DNA from: Mercurialis annua | Taxonomy: Eukaryota > Streptophyta > Magnoliopsida > Malpighiales > Euphorbiaceae | Direction: 5' to 3' | Length of the DNA: 64,000 nt | Assembly: GCF_937616625.2 (NCBI RefSeq) | Contig: NC_065570.1 | Coordinates: 25,072,046-25,136,045, forward strand | In this document: positions 1 to 12,157 of the stretch, one piece after another | Position numbering within the stretch: position 1 is the first letter of the stretch | Layout of the letters: every line of letters begins with the position of its first letter | Notes under the pieces: model-generated | What the model was told of the DNA's origin: nothing | Seen by the model: the letters and a program-made list of their open reading frames with translations, nothing else | Database searches by the model: none | Program-made: the position numbers and the translations under genes

Positions 1-153
1 ACTTTCTTTAGATAATATGATAATGCCTTTACTTATGTTCGGATAATTTGTGAGACCCGGTTTCTTTTGCTAGGGCAGTAGCACCATTGTTATCGCAGAA
101 AAGAGGAACTATCGACTTTAATGGAAGAAAACTTTACTTAGTTCAGTTATGAA

Positions 154-720
154 CTAATTTATCCAAACACCTTCTACATGCAATAAGTTATCTACATGCA
201 AGATCATGAAAGTGAGTCTGCTCCCATTAACCTTCTTGTAAACATTGGGTTTAACATCGTTTTTAATAAATTCGTAACTCCTTATGGATTTATCAAGACG
301 GCAAAACTCGAAGCTTTCTTTCCATCCACTAGGGATCATTTTAGCTTACACGCCTTGGAACATTCTTAGGATTCAAAATCATCGACTTGTTCCATATAGA
401 TATACTCCTTAATTTAACAATTAAGGAATGTGGTTCTTACATCCATATGTCCAACCACAAAATCTAAATGTGTAGCCTTGGTAAGAAAAATCTTGATGAA
501 CTTAAGCATGGCTACCGGCGATAAAGTGTATTCACAATACAACTTCTTGCCTCTAGCAAAACTCTTTTGCAACAAGCCTAGCTCCTTTCCATTAGTACCA
601 ATTTTACACTTGAAGATCCATTTAAACCTTATTGGTATAATACCTTTGGATGGATCAACTAGCTCTTAAAATTTGGTTTCTTTATATGGAATCCATTTTA
701 GATTTTATTCCTTCAAACCA
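154..720 (-). pseudogene. Ty1/copia reverse transcriptase fragment
   Basis: The minus strand encodes a recognisable middle part of copia RT: IRSYEFIKNDVKPNVYKKV followed by LTFMILHVDNLL, where the catalytic box is normally YVDD(I/L)L and here reads HVDNLL, so one catalytic aspartate is replaced. The clearest open stretch is 154-339. Upstream codons to about 720 continue the RT N-terminus in other frames. RT would copy element RNA in cytoplasmic particles. The same segment recurs, nearly identical, at about 6000-6483. The product cannot be functional: frames are broken and the active site altered. Confidence 0.75.
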
Positions 721-1246
721 ATATTGAAGAATCTACATCACATATAGTTTCCTCATAAGTAGAGGGATCAACACTTGATCTTTTGCTCCATGAATAAACA
801 ACTCTTGTTTATCATGCGGGAAAACCATCTCTCTCCACTGGACGAGATACTCTACTTAATCTTCGAGTTGTTAATGTAGATACATCTTTTACTAACTCCA
901 GCTTTTAGTGGGTTTGATCAATCTTCATTGATTCATTCTTTTGTTGGTAATTAGATGACTCCTCATCAAATTCTATACTCCTTTCTTAGTCTCCCTCTTG
1001 AATAAACACTTTATTAAGAAAGACTAACACCGATAAACAACGATTGTTTGTTCGGTTAGAATAGAAATAACATCCTAAACTGTCTTTAGGATATCCAACA
1101 TAATCTTTCCATGATTGATTTTGATTCCAAATTTATTGGATATCAGCTACATGATATGTTCTGAACACCCTCAAATCTTAACATCCTTAAGACTTGATTC
1201 CATACACTATCTCATAAGGTATTTATGGAGCGGATTTAGTTGGAAT

Positions 1247-1900
1247 TCAATTTAGACTTTTATTTGCGGTAAGAAGTGCATGACCCCATAACAAGATGGA
1301 TAAGTCAGTATATAGCTCATTATTGATCGTATCATGTCCCACATTGTACGATACCTCCTTCTTGGCAGACACACCATTCAACCATGGTGTTCCCAAGGAG
1401 TAAGTTGAAAAATAATACCACATTCCTTTTAGGAACGTACAAAATTTTGTACTCAAGTATTTTTTTCTTATCGATCACATCGTAAAGTTTTAATACTTTT
1501 TCCAATTTGATTTTCTACTTCATTTTGAAATCATTTGAACATTTCAAAATCTTCATGTTTGTTCTTCATAAAACAAACTTAACTATATCATGATAAATCA
1601 TTGATATAGAAAATGAAGTATAAGTATCAACCTTGGTCCATTTCTTTAAACGTACCATATACATCACTATGTATGATCTCTTAAACAGATTTGGCTCTAC
1701 CACTTTGTCCCACAAAGAATGACCAGGTCATTTTGCCTTTAAGATACGACTCACAATTTGGAAGCGATGCAAAATCTTGATTGCTCAAGATTCTCATCCT
1801 ATCTAACTTGTTATGTCTATCTTTTGCAATATGTCCTAATCATAAGTGCCCAAGTTGTTTAGAAATTTGATAACTTATGGTATTAATTTCCAAAACATCT
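1247..1900 (-). pseudogene. Ty1/copia integrase and GAG-pre-integrase remnant
   Basis: The 1247-1456 minus frame contains SLGTPWLNGVSAKKE and LLWGHALLTANKSLN, matching the copia integrase core end (family pattern GTPQWNGVSERRN, then SFWGYALETAAFTLN). Further up the minus strand, about 1700-1800, pieces such as LPNCESYLKGKM match the GAG-pre-integrase to integrase transition. Integrase joins element DNA to the host chromosome. Multiple frameshifts and stops separate the pieces, so it is dead. It sits between the gag-like region and the RT fragment, the expected copia order. Confidence 0.7.
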
Positions 1901-2355
1901 TTTGCATTAAACATCTTTATTCAAGTCATAAAGAACATTTTGTATATATCCATACCCAACTCCGTATTATCAAATATAATACTACAAACATCCTTTGTAA
2001 ATAGAAAATCAACTACCAAATTTGTCATACAAATTCGGATATGATATTTCTATTTACATTGGATAAGTACAAAAAACTTATTTAAGTACAACTTATGTTT
2101 ATTTAAGAAAATTGAAGTTGATCCCTCAAGTCGAAACGCTTGCGTCATTTCTGAGATTTAAGATTACTTCATCTTTTTCCTTTCTTTCTCACTTTTACTC
2201 GATCCGTAAAAGATAAACAAATGTGAGAATTAGCATCGGTATTCAATACCCAAGCTTTTAAATGAGCAATTGACATTGGAACATGAGATAGACACATTCT
2301 TGATAGAATTGTCGTTCCTCTCGTCATTGCCCTTTATGTATTCACAATACTTAAT

Positions 2356-2400
2356 GAAATTTCCATTTCAATGTTTTTCGGTTTCACAAAAGAAACACTT
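2356..2400 (-). pseudogene. Degenerate gag CCHC zinc knuckle (copia)
   Basis: Minus-strand codons read CFFC, then His-Trp-Lys about five residues later, resembling the CX2CX4HX4C nucleocapsid knuckle of copia Gag, with the last Cys lost and stops just after. Its place upstream of the integrase remnant fits. Similarity is short, so confidence is moderate. Confidence 0.45.
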
Positions 2401-3834
2401 TCTTTTATTGACCGAACCGCCTTCCAAATATTCCAAATATTTGTGGCAATGATTTATACTATCTTACATCTTAACAAATGAAAACACTTTTCTTTGTTAA
2501 CCGATTTGCATTTCTTTTTCGCAATAGCCTTGGAGGCATCTAAATATCTTAATCAATCAAAAAATGATTTTAAACCACTAGCCAATTACTATCGTGAATG
2601 TCACTTTCAAGGATTCTATTTAATCTTATTATCCCTTATACATCAAAGATCTCTAATTAGTATTCGTGTTATTTTGTATATTTAACCATAATGATTTGGT
2701 CTTTATCAAAATGGCCTCCAACTATCTTTTTCGAATCCTACACTTCCAAAATAGGAAACACGAATCTTTGTTGGAAAAGATTTCAAGCGGGTGATTGAAT
2801 TCTTATATTCATTTATCTTTCCCTCAAGTACTTAATGCTATTCTTGGGATCAAAATGATATATAAGTGAACAACTACTTGTTCATCATATCTCATATGAG
2901 GTTCAATCATTTCCGGCTCCTAATGCTTTCACCATCAAGTACTTAATTCCATTCTTTGGTTTCCACATTAGTTAAGTTTAACCCATTGAATCAACTAAGA
3001 TGTATCGATTTGAATAATATACGACTCAGGTACGCCTAATTGCCTTTCTCGCCGTATATTATATCGACTACATCCGTAACATCTCATGCTTAACAATAAT
3101 CTCAACAACATCTCTTGACGATATCATCTCACCCCTATGTATCCATAGCCGACAAGATGATAACTTAAAGTGTGTTAGTTTATTGCTCCAATGGAGAGCC
3201 ATTGATAAATCAATTTAATGATTAATCAATATAAACTTAATCTTTCAACTTTTTAGGAAGATTTATTAGGGTTTTAAGTTATTCCGGTCTCACTAAGCAC
3301 ACAACATATTTTAGCATGCATCTCATACATATTAAAGCTAAAATGAATCATGCAATCACACATGTATGATCATGGACTTCCTAGGTCTCATTCTTTAGCC
3401 ACAAAAAAATGAGCAAACTATTACATATCTCGGAAATGATTCTCTAATCATTCACTATGTAATATCTGCTTTCTTTAGATATCGAGGAATCATCCTAAGA
3501 CCTCCGAAAGCCTCAACTGATTGCTGATCCTCGAAAAAAAAATATATTTTTATTTTACGGTTTTTTTTTCCGAGTTGGAACTTTTTCCCGTGTGTAAAAA
3601 CCTTTTTTCAACATTTCGGTTTTTTGCGGAATTTTTTTTTTCTTCGAGCCGAAAACTTTTTCCGAGTGTAAAACCCGTTTTTCAGCATTTTTGGTTTTTA
3701 TGAAAAAAAAATATTTTATTTTTTTCCGGGTTTTTGTTTTGGATTTCGCTTTTTCTGCACATCCCGTTGATGACAACATAATGCACAAGCGAATCACGTA
3801 TTGTGTTAAATGATCACAATAGAAAAATTCCCAG

Positions 3835-4062
3835 GATAGATTGGAGGGTCACGAGCGGACCACTTAAGTTCCAATCTCCTAGACAGAATTTAATCAAATT
3901 TAATTAATATCACAATAGCGTTTGTTCGTTTTTGAAAAACAAAATTAAGCCCTCGGAATTATAAATTACATGCCCAATAATAATTCCTAAGTCCATGGTT
4001 ATTTATACATGTATTCAATCGTAAAGCGTTAATACTCGATGATACGGTGGCTCCGATACCAC
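3835..4062 (-). other. Copia-type leader and tRNA-iMet primer-binding site
   Basis: On the minus strand GTGGTATCAGAGCC-type sequence (plus 4049-4062, one substitution) directly follows the LTR end CGCTGCGCCAACA, as expected for a primer-binding site complementary to initiator tRNA-Met. The next roughly 215 bp is a leader that recurs at 29697-29923 next to another copy of the same LTR family. Confidence 0.8.
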
Positions 4063-5523
4063 TGTTGGCGCAGCGGGACGCGCGGGTCCGGATCGTATAT
4101 TTCAATTCAAAATTGAAATTCCAACAATCTGAATCCTGAAGTTGATCATATCAACAACAAATGGATCGTCGTATCATTTAGTAATTAAAGCACGCATCTA
4201 GGAATCGTAAGAAAAATACCCATGTCGATTCTTCAACGATTCTTGTAGTCCCGAAAGTACGGCGACCTCAAGCTCGTCGACACGAGTATGCGTCCGATTG
4301 AATCCTCGCCTTCAAGTAATCCTGCAAGAGTTCCTCTTGCCGAGCAGCCCTAAGCTCAAACTCTCTCCGTGATCACGACCTTGCTCGGATGTATGAAAAA
4401 CGTCGCCAAGTTTTTCCCGTGATTGATGACTACTTGAACTCCTTCAAGTGCTTTCTCTCTCTACAACTTTATAGTGAGATGTGTGTTGTGCGGTGATGAA
4501 TTGAGAAAAGCTAAGCTCTATTTATAAGGTAGAGCTTTGCTTAAGAATGCAACATCTTGCATGCTAGGTGTCACACACCAAGTAAAGGTGTTACCACCAC
4601 ATGACACCTTTCATGTGGTGATATCATATAGATGATGTCATCATATGACATCACATATAAGCTTATTTTCTTATCTCATTACATCACCATGACATCATCA
4701 TTCCATTAACTTATGATTAGTGCTTTAAGTATCATTTATTACACTAATTAATTACTTAAGCATTCTAATCATAAAACTTGGTTAAAATATAATTAGATTC
4801 CTACTAATTTATAACTCTTATAAATTAGTCCCTAATTAACTTGGACATTGTATAATTAGGTTCCTACTAATTTGTAACTCTTACAAATTAGTCCCTAATT
4901 TGTACTTGTTTTTCATCTTAGATTAATTTCTGAGATATGCTAGTATCTATATGAAATCGATCTTTCGTAAACTCAATCGGTTGGACACTCTATTGTGTGT
5001 GACTAACTAGGTTCACATCTATATGGCAACGAGAGACATAAGAAATGCCTTTCTTATATTAAATAATAAAATCCCATTTAATTAATAATTCTTATAGATC
5101 GAGAGTGACGTCTAGCAACATATCACGACCCCCAAATAGAGATGAATGTTTCGATGCATTATGTATGAACCAATGTTCATAATTACCGTACACTCAAAAT
5201 TCCCTTCATCTAAGATTCCAATCTCGACTAGTGTCACGGTTAAGTCAAACACTGTTTGTCTTGATTATATGACCTCATCTCTCATTTCTAATTCTTGATA
5301 AATATGACGTCCACTAGAAACAACTTTCTATGTAAGTCATATACACCTGCGCAGGTTTTATCATCCATCAAGAACAATTTGAGATAGCATAGAATCTTGT
5401 CTTTGTTCATCCAGAGTGATGAATCCTTTCTAGGTTAAACCCCTATCTCCATATACAACTAATTAGAGCCAACACATCCCGCGGCCCTAGCTCATGAAAG
5501 ATCTAGAGTTAAGGAGCATCAAA
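4063..5523 (-). mobile_element. Copia-type LTR, 5'-truncated
   Basis: This is a minus-strand LTR ending CGCTGCGCCAACA at 4063 and homologous to the complete 1987-bp solo LTR at 54507-56493. The first roughly 500 bp of the LTR are missing: homology stops at about 5523, where an RT/RNase H fragment begins. A TATAAATAG box lies on the minus strand at 4518-4526 inside an inverted repeat (aagctcta / tagagctt). It serves as the 5' LTR of the internal region to its left. Confidence 0.85.
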
Positions 5524-6477
5524 AATCTCGTTCTATGTAAAACGGTCTACTTAAAAATCTCGTTCTCCATTTGTTAATATCATATCTTTAGTTCTATAAA
5601 AGTACATAAAGATATCTTTAACAACCATTCAATGTTCTCAACATGGATTGGATTAAAACCGATTAGTCCCACTAACCGCATAGACAATTTCTAGCTTTGT
5701 AAGTGGCAACACATACCTCAGACTACCAATTGCCGAAGCCTATGGTATCTTAACTAGATTCGTTCTTTCTTCAGAAGTTCCGGAAAACACTCCCTTTGAA
5801 AGAAGAATTTTATGCCTAACTAGTATCAATCCTCTCTTAGAACTTCCATATTGAACTACTTCAATATCTTATCTAAGAAGAGCCTTTTGGAGAAACCATT
5901 TATTCTCTTAGATCTATCTCTATAGAGTCTAATAGTGAGAATTTAGGCTACCTCTCCGAGGTCTTTGATGGAGTACGTATTAGATAAACCAAAGTTTTAC
6001 AAAAGGTAACATTCCGATATTATTATTTATTAGTAATAAGTTATCTACATGCAAGATCATGAAAGTGAGTCTGCTCCCATTAACCTTCTTGTAAACATTG
6101 GGTTTATCATCGTTTTTAATAAATTTGTAACTCCTTACGGATTTATCAAGACGATGAAACTCGAAGCTTTCTTTCCATCCACTAGGGATCATTTTATCTT
6201 ACACGTCTTGGAACCTTCTTAGGATTCAAAATCCTCGACTTGTTCCATGTAGATATACTCTTTAATTTAACCATTAAGGAATGTGGTTCTTATATCCATA
6301 TATCCAACCACAAAATCTAAATGTGTAGCCTTGGTAAGAAAAATCTTGATGAACTTAAGCATGACTACCGACGATAAAGTGTATTCACAATACAACTTCT
6401 TGCCTCTAGCAAAACTCTTTTGCAACAAGCCTAGCTCCTTTCCATTAGTACCAATTTTACACTTGAAGATCCATTTG
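5524..6477 (-). pseudogene. Second Ty1/copia RT-RNase H fragment
   Basis: At 5980-6192 the minus strand repeats the RT segment of 154-339 with few changes and continues past it with LLINNNIGMLPFVKLW, the normal copia sequence after the YVDD box. At 5525-5760 broken frames resemble the RNase H start (a YAVG...SRYQ-like stretch). The fragment is fused on the left to a truncated LTR and on the right to only the first 55 bp of an LTR, so both flanks are deletion junctions. It is a second element, or a recombined piece of one, of the same family. Confidence 0.7.
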
Positions 6478-6532
6478 GATTAATTCTACAAATATACATG
6501 ATCAAATGGCCCTAGGGCACATACTACTAACA
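6478..6532 (-). mobile_element. First 55 bp of a copia-type LTR
   Basis: The minus strand reads TGTTAGTAGTATGTGCCC and on to the RT fragment, identical in type to the start of the solo LTR at 54507. The outer edge at 6532 abuts satellite, so this is a true element boundary. Nearly all of this LTR and the upstream internal region have been deleted. Confidence 0.85.
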
Positions 6533-7059
6533 GGAATGCCGCGTTAAATAGACTTGAGACGCGGCATACTAATCTATTGTTTCTGTTCACGCACACTCTT
6601 TGTACTATATAACCTAACCATGCTTATGGTAATCGGAACGATGCGTTAGAGAGACTTATGACGCGACATAAGCATGATAATCAAAACGACGCGTTAAAGA
6701 GACTTGAGACGCGACATACTAATCTAGCGTCAAATTTTATGCACACTTTGCATAATATAACCTAACCACGCTTTTTTAATTGGAACGACACATTAAAGAG
6801 CCTTGACAAGCGACATATTAATCTAGCGGCACTTTTCACGCACACCTTGCGTAATATAACCTAACCATGCTTAGGTAATAGGAACAACGCTTTAAAGAGA
6901 CTTGAGAAGCGACATACTAATCTAGCTTCTCTTTTCACGCACACTTTGCGTAATTAAACCTAACCATTGTTATAATCGGAACGATGCGCTAAAGAGACTT
7001 GAGACGCTATATACTAATCTAGCGTCACTTTTTACGCACTCTTTGTGTAATATAACGTC
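6533..7059 (+). repeat. 99-bp satellite array
   Basis: Tandem copies of a roughly 99-bp monomer. Landmarks in order: gtaatcggaacgacgcgtta, aagagacttgagacgcgac, atactaatctagcgtcactt, ttcacgcacactttgcgtaa, tataacctaaccatgcttag. Spacing between equivalent landmarks (for example 9653 and 9752) is 99 bp. Monomers here are diverged. The array resumes after each inserted element across the whole window. Confidence 0.97.
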
Positions 7060-7400
7060 GGGCTAATTCCATCAAAAGTCACAATCTGAATACGAAATTT
7101 CATTTTAATCATGACCTTTAAATATTTTTCAAATCTATCATTTCAATGTGTTTTTGTTGACTAAATTCTCTACTAAACCATTAATAAAAGACCCAAATTA
7201 TAAATCGACACTAAATATAATTATCTTTCAGTTAGAGTATGTAGGATTAGTAATTTTTAATTAGAAAAAATAAACCGATTTTTACTTTGGTGATAGATTT
7301 GAAACAAAATTAAAGGTCGTGTCTTTAAATGCGAACTTTTAAAAATCGTGATTAAAATGAAATTTCGTGTAAAGGTCATGATTTGTTATGGAATTAACCC
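7060..7400. mobile_element. MITE, MULE-like, copy 1 (341 bp)
   Basis: A non-coding AT-rich element with long terminal inverted repeats: GGGCTAATTCCAT at the left, ATGGAATTAACCC at the right, complementarity continuing with interruptions for about 60 bp. It is flanked by an imperfect 9-bp direct repeat (tataacgtc at 7051-7059, tataacata at 7401-7409) derived from the satellite. Long inverted repeats plus a 9-bp target duplication are typical of Mutator-like elements; no transposase is present. A second copy is at 62998-63310. Confidence 0.75.
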
Positions 7401-7409
7401 TATAACATA

Positions 7410-8826
7410 ACCATTTTTAGGTAATCGGAACGAAGCATTAAAGAGACTTGAGACGCGACATACTAATCTATTGTTACTTTTTACGCACACTTTGCGTAAT
7501 ATAATCTAACCATGCTTAGGTAATCGGAACGACGCGTTAGAGAGACTTTTGACTCAACATAAGTATGGTAATCGAAACGACGCGTTAAAGAAAACTGAGA
7601 CGCGCCATACTAATCTAGCGTCACTTTTCACGCAAATTTTGCGTAATATAACCTAATTATGCTTAGGTAATAGGAACGACGCGTTAAAGAGACTTTAGAC
7701 GTGACATACTAATCTAGCGTCACCTTTCACGCACACTTTGTGTAATATAACCTAACCATGCTTAAGTAATTGGAATAACTCGTTAAAGAGAATTGAGACG
7801 CGACATACTAATCTAGCGTCACTTTTTAAGCACACTTTGCGTAATATAACCTAACCATGCTTAGGTAATTGGAACGACGCATTAAATAGACTTTATACGC
7901 GAAATAATAATCTATTGTTACTTTTCACGCAGATTTTATGTACTATAACCTAACCATGCTTAGGTAATCAGAGTGACGCGTTAGAGAGACTTGTGACGCG
8001 ACATAAGCATGGTAATCGAAACAACGAGTTAAAGAGACTTGAGACGCGACATATTAATCTAGCGTCACTTTCACGCAAACTTTGCATAATATAACCTAAC
8101 CACGCTTAGGTAATTGGAAGGACGCATTAAAGAGCCTTGAGATGCGACATACTAATCTAGCGTCACTTTTCACGCACACCTTGCGTAATATAACCTAACC
8201 ATGCTTAGGTAATCGGAACGACGCGTTAAAGAGACTTGAGACACGACATACTAATCTAGCGTTATTTTTATCGCACACTTTGCGTAATATAACCTAACCA
8301 TTCGTTGGTAATTGGAACAAAATGTTAAAGAGACTTGAGACGCGACACTAATCCTGAGTCACATTTCACACACTCTTTGCATAATATAACCTAACTATGC
8401 TTAGCTAATCGGAACGACGCATTAAAGAGCCTTGAGACGCTACATACTAATCTAGCGTCATTTTTCACGCACACCTTGTGTAATATAACCATGCTTAGGT
8501 AATCGGAACGATGCGTTAAATAGACTTGAGACACGTCATACTAATCTATTATCATTTTGCACGCACACTTTGCGTTATATAACATAACCATGCTTAGTAA
8601 TCATAACGACGCGTTTGAGAGACTTGTGACGCGACATAAGCATGGTAATCGAAACGACGCGTTAAAGATACTTGAGATGCGCCATACTCTAATCTAGCGC
8701 CACCTTTTTATGCAAACTTTGTGTAATATAACCTAACCATGCTTAGGTAATCGGAACGACGCATTAAAAAGACTTGAGACATGACATACTAATTTAGCAT
8801 CACTTTTCACGCACACTATGTGTAAT
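7410..8826 (+). repeat. 99-bp satellite array with 147-bp long units
   Basis: Satellite monomers in the same orientation. Some units carry an extra 48 bp (a second copy of the segment from gacgcgtta to atcgaaac, with the variant ttgtgacgcgacataagcat), giving 147-bp units. For example, ataatctaac at 7501 and the equivalent point at 7648 are 147 bp apart. Confidence 0.95.
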
Positions 8827-11800
8827 ATAACCTAACCATACTTAGGTAATCGGAACGACACATTAAAGAGATTTTATACACGACATACTAATCTAGCGTC
8901 ACTTTTCAAGCATGCTTTGAGTAATATAACCTAACCAGATAATCCTAACAATGCGATAAAGAGAATTGAGACGCGACATACTAATCTAGCGTCACTTTCA
9001 CGCAAATGTTGCATAATATAACCTAACAACGCTTAGGTAATCGGAACGACGCATTAAAGAGCCTTGAGATGTGACATACTAATCTAGCGTCACTTTTCAC
9101 GCACACCTTGCGTAATATAACCTAACCATGCTTAGGTAATCAGAACGACGCGCAAAGAGACTTGAGACACGACATACTAATCTAGCGTTATTTTTATCGC
9201 ACACTTTGCGTAATATAACCTAACCATTCTTCGGTAATTGGAATGACATGTAAAAGAGACTTGAGACGCGACACTAATCCTGAGTCACATTTCACGCTCT
9301 CTTTGCATAATATAACCTAACCATGCCTAGCTAATCGGAACGACGCATTAAAGAGCCTTGAGACTCTACATACTAATCTAGCGTTATTTTTCACGCACAC
9401 CTTGTGTAATATAACCATGCTTAGGTAATCGGAACGATGCATTAAATAGACTTGAGAGGTGACATACTAATCTATTATCATTTTGCACGCACACTTTGCG
9501 TAATATAACCTAACCATGCTTAGGTAATCATAACGACGCGTTTTAGAGACTTGTGACACAACATATGCTTGGTAATCGAAACGACGCGTTAAAGAGACTT
9601 GAGACACGACATACTAATCCAGCGTCACTTTTCACGCAAACTTTGCGTAATATAACCTAACCATGCTTAGGTAACCGAAACTACTCATTAAAGAGCCTTA
9701 AGACGCGACATACTAATCCAGAGTCACTTTTCTCGCACGCCTTGCGTAATGTAACCTAACAATGCTTAGGTAATCGGAACAACGCGTTAAAGACACTCGA
9801 GACACGACATACTAATCTAGCGTTACTTTTCTCGCAAACTTCGCGTAATATAACCCAACCATGCTTTGGTAATCGAAGCGACGCGTTAGAGAGACTTGTG
9901 ATGCGACATAAGCATGATAAACAAATTGACGCGTTAAAGAGTCTTGAGACGCAACATACTAATCTAGCGTCATTTTTCACGCAAACTTTGATAATATAAC
10001 CTAACCATGCTTAGGTAATCGGAACGACGCATTAAAGATCCTTGAGACGCGACATACTAATCTAGCGTCACCGTTCTCGCACACCTTGCGTAATATAACC
10101 TAACCGTGCTTAGGTAATCGAAACAACACGTTAAAGACACCTGAGACCCGACATACTAATCGTGCGTTACTTTTCTCGGACACTTTGCGTAATATAACCT
10201 AACCATTCTTGGGTAATCGGAATGTCGCGTTAAAGAGACTTGAGACGCGACGTACTAATCTAATGTCACTTTGACCTAAACTTTTCATATTATAACCTAA
10301 ACATGCCTAGGTAATCAGAACAACGCATTAAAGAGCCTTGAGACGCGACATACTAATCTAGAGTTACTTTTCACGCACACCTTGTGTAATATAACTTAAC
10401 CATGCATAGGTAATTCGAACGACGCGTTAAAGAGACTTGAGACGCGACATACTAATCTAGCGTTACTTTTTTCGCACACTTTGCGTAATATAACCTAACC
10501 ATTCTTAGGTAATAGGAACGACGCGTTAATGAGAATTGAGACGTGACATACTAATCTAACGTCACTTTTCACGCACTCTTTGGGTAATATAACCTAACCA
10601 TGCTTAAATAATCGGAACGATGCGTGAAAAAGAACCCGACATACGCATCTAGCGTCACTTTTCACGCACATTTTGCGGAATATAACCTAACCATGCTTTG
10701 GTAATCAGAACGATGCGATAAATAGACTAGAGACGCGACATACTAATCTAGGGTCACTTTTCACGCACGCTTTGCGTAATAAAACCCAACAATGCTTAGG
10801 TAATCGGAATGATGCGTTAAATAGACTTGAGACGCGACATACTAATCTAGCGTCACTTTTCACGCACGCTTTGCGTAATATAACCCAACAATGCTTAGAT
10901 AATAAGAACAACGCGTTAGAGAGACTTGAGACGCGCCATACTAATCTAGCGTCACTTTTTACGCACACTTCGCGTAATATAACCTAACCAAGCTTTGGTA
11001 ATCGGAACGACGCGTTAAAGTTACTTGTGATGCAACATACTTATCTAGTGTCACTTTTCACGCACACTTTCCGTAATATAACCTAATCATGCTTAGGTAA
11101 TCGGAACGATGCGTTAAACATATTTGAGACGCGAAATACTAATCTAGCGTTACTTTTCACGCACGCTTTAAGTCATATAACCTAACCATGATTAAGTAAT
11201 CAGAACGACGCGTTAAATAGAATTGATAAACGACATACTAATCTATAGTCACTTTTCATGCACACTTTGCGTAATATAACCTAACCATGCTTAGGTAATC
11301 AGAACGACCCGTTAACGAGACTTGAGACGCGACATATTAATCTATTGTTACTTTTCACGCACACTTTGCGTACTATAACCTAACCATGCTTAGGTAATCG
11401 GAACGACGCGTTAGAGAGATTTGAGACGCGATATACAAATCTAGCGTCACTTTTCACGCAAACTTTGCATAATATAACTATGCTTAGGTAATCGAAACGA
11501 CGTATTAAAGAGCCTTGAGACAAGACATACTAATCTAGCGTCACTTTCACGCACACCTTGCGTAATATAACCTAACCATGCTTAGGTAATCGGAACGACG
11601 CGTTAGAGAGGCTTGAGATGCGACATACTAATCTAGCATCACTTTTCACATACACTTTGCCTAAATAACCTAACCATGCTTTGGAAATCAGAACGACGCG
11701 TTAGAGAGACTTGAGATGCGACATACTAATATAACGTCACTTTTCACGCACACTTTGCGTAATATAACAGAACCATGCTTAGGTAATCGGGATGACACGT

Positions 11801-12157
11801 TAAAGAGACTTGTGACGCGAGATAAGCATTGTAATTGAAACGACGCGTTAAAGAGTCTTGAGATGTAACATACTAATCTAGCCACACTTTTTATGCACAC
11901 TTTGCGTATTATAACCTAACCATGCATAGATAATCGGAACGACGTGGTAAAGAGACTTGAGACTGGACATACTAATCTAGCGTCACTTTTCACGCAAACT
12001 TTGCGTAATATAACCTAACCATGCTTAGGCAATAGGAACGATGCGCTAAAGAGACTTGAGATGCGACATACTAATCAATTAATTCTTTTCACGCACACTT
12101 TGCGTACTATAACCTAACCATGCTTAGGTAATTGGGACGACACATTAAAGAGATTTT
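8827..12157 (+). repeat. 3331-bp tandem duplication, copy 1 (satellite)
   Basis: A block of about 33 satellite units whose sequence recurs at +3331 bp throughout. Equivalent points 8830/12161, 9756/13087, 10772/14103 and 11688/15019 all differ by 3331. The order of variant monomers is preserved, and by eye only a dozen or so scattered substitutions separate the copies, so the duplication is much younger than the array. Confidence 0.95.

Larger units (their letters stand above)
1..4062 (-). mobile_element. Decayed Ty1/copia retrotransposon, internal region (continues off the left edge)
   Basis: Reading the minus strand from 4062 down, the order is primer-binding site, untranslated leader, a gag-like stretch with a degenerate zinc knuckle (about 2356-2397), GAG-pre-integrase/integrase remnants (about 1250-1900) and reverse transcriptase (about 150-720). 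This is the Ty1/copia order (integrase before RT). All frames are broken by many stops and indels, so it is an old copy. T-rich imperfect tandem repeats of roughly 70-75 bp lie at 3540-3760. The element's LTR adjoins at 4063 on the right; the RNase H end and the other LTR lie beyond the window. Lineage within copia is not assigned. Confidence 0.8.

Noticed and set aside
3521..3797. Lys/Phe-rich frames at 3521-3797 on both strands
   Set aside because: They arise from T-rich imperfect tandem repeats in the decayed copia internal region; composition alone explains them.
9756..11900. Open frames of 60-101 codons within the satellite on both strands
   Set aside because: They repeat the same 33-residue unit because the monomer is 99 bp. 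Starts and stops fall at random monomer variants, and no domain or codon signature is present.
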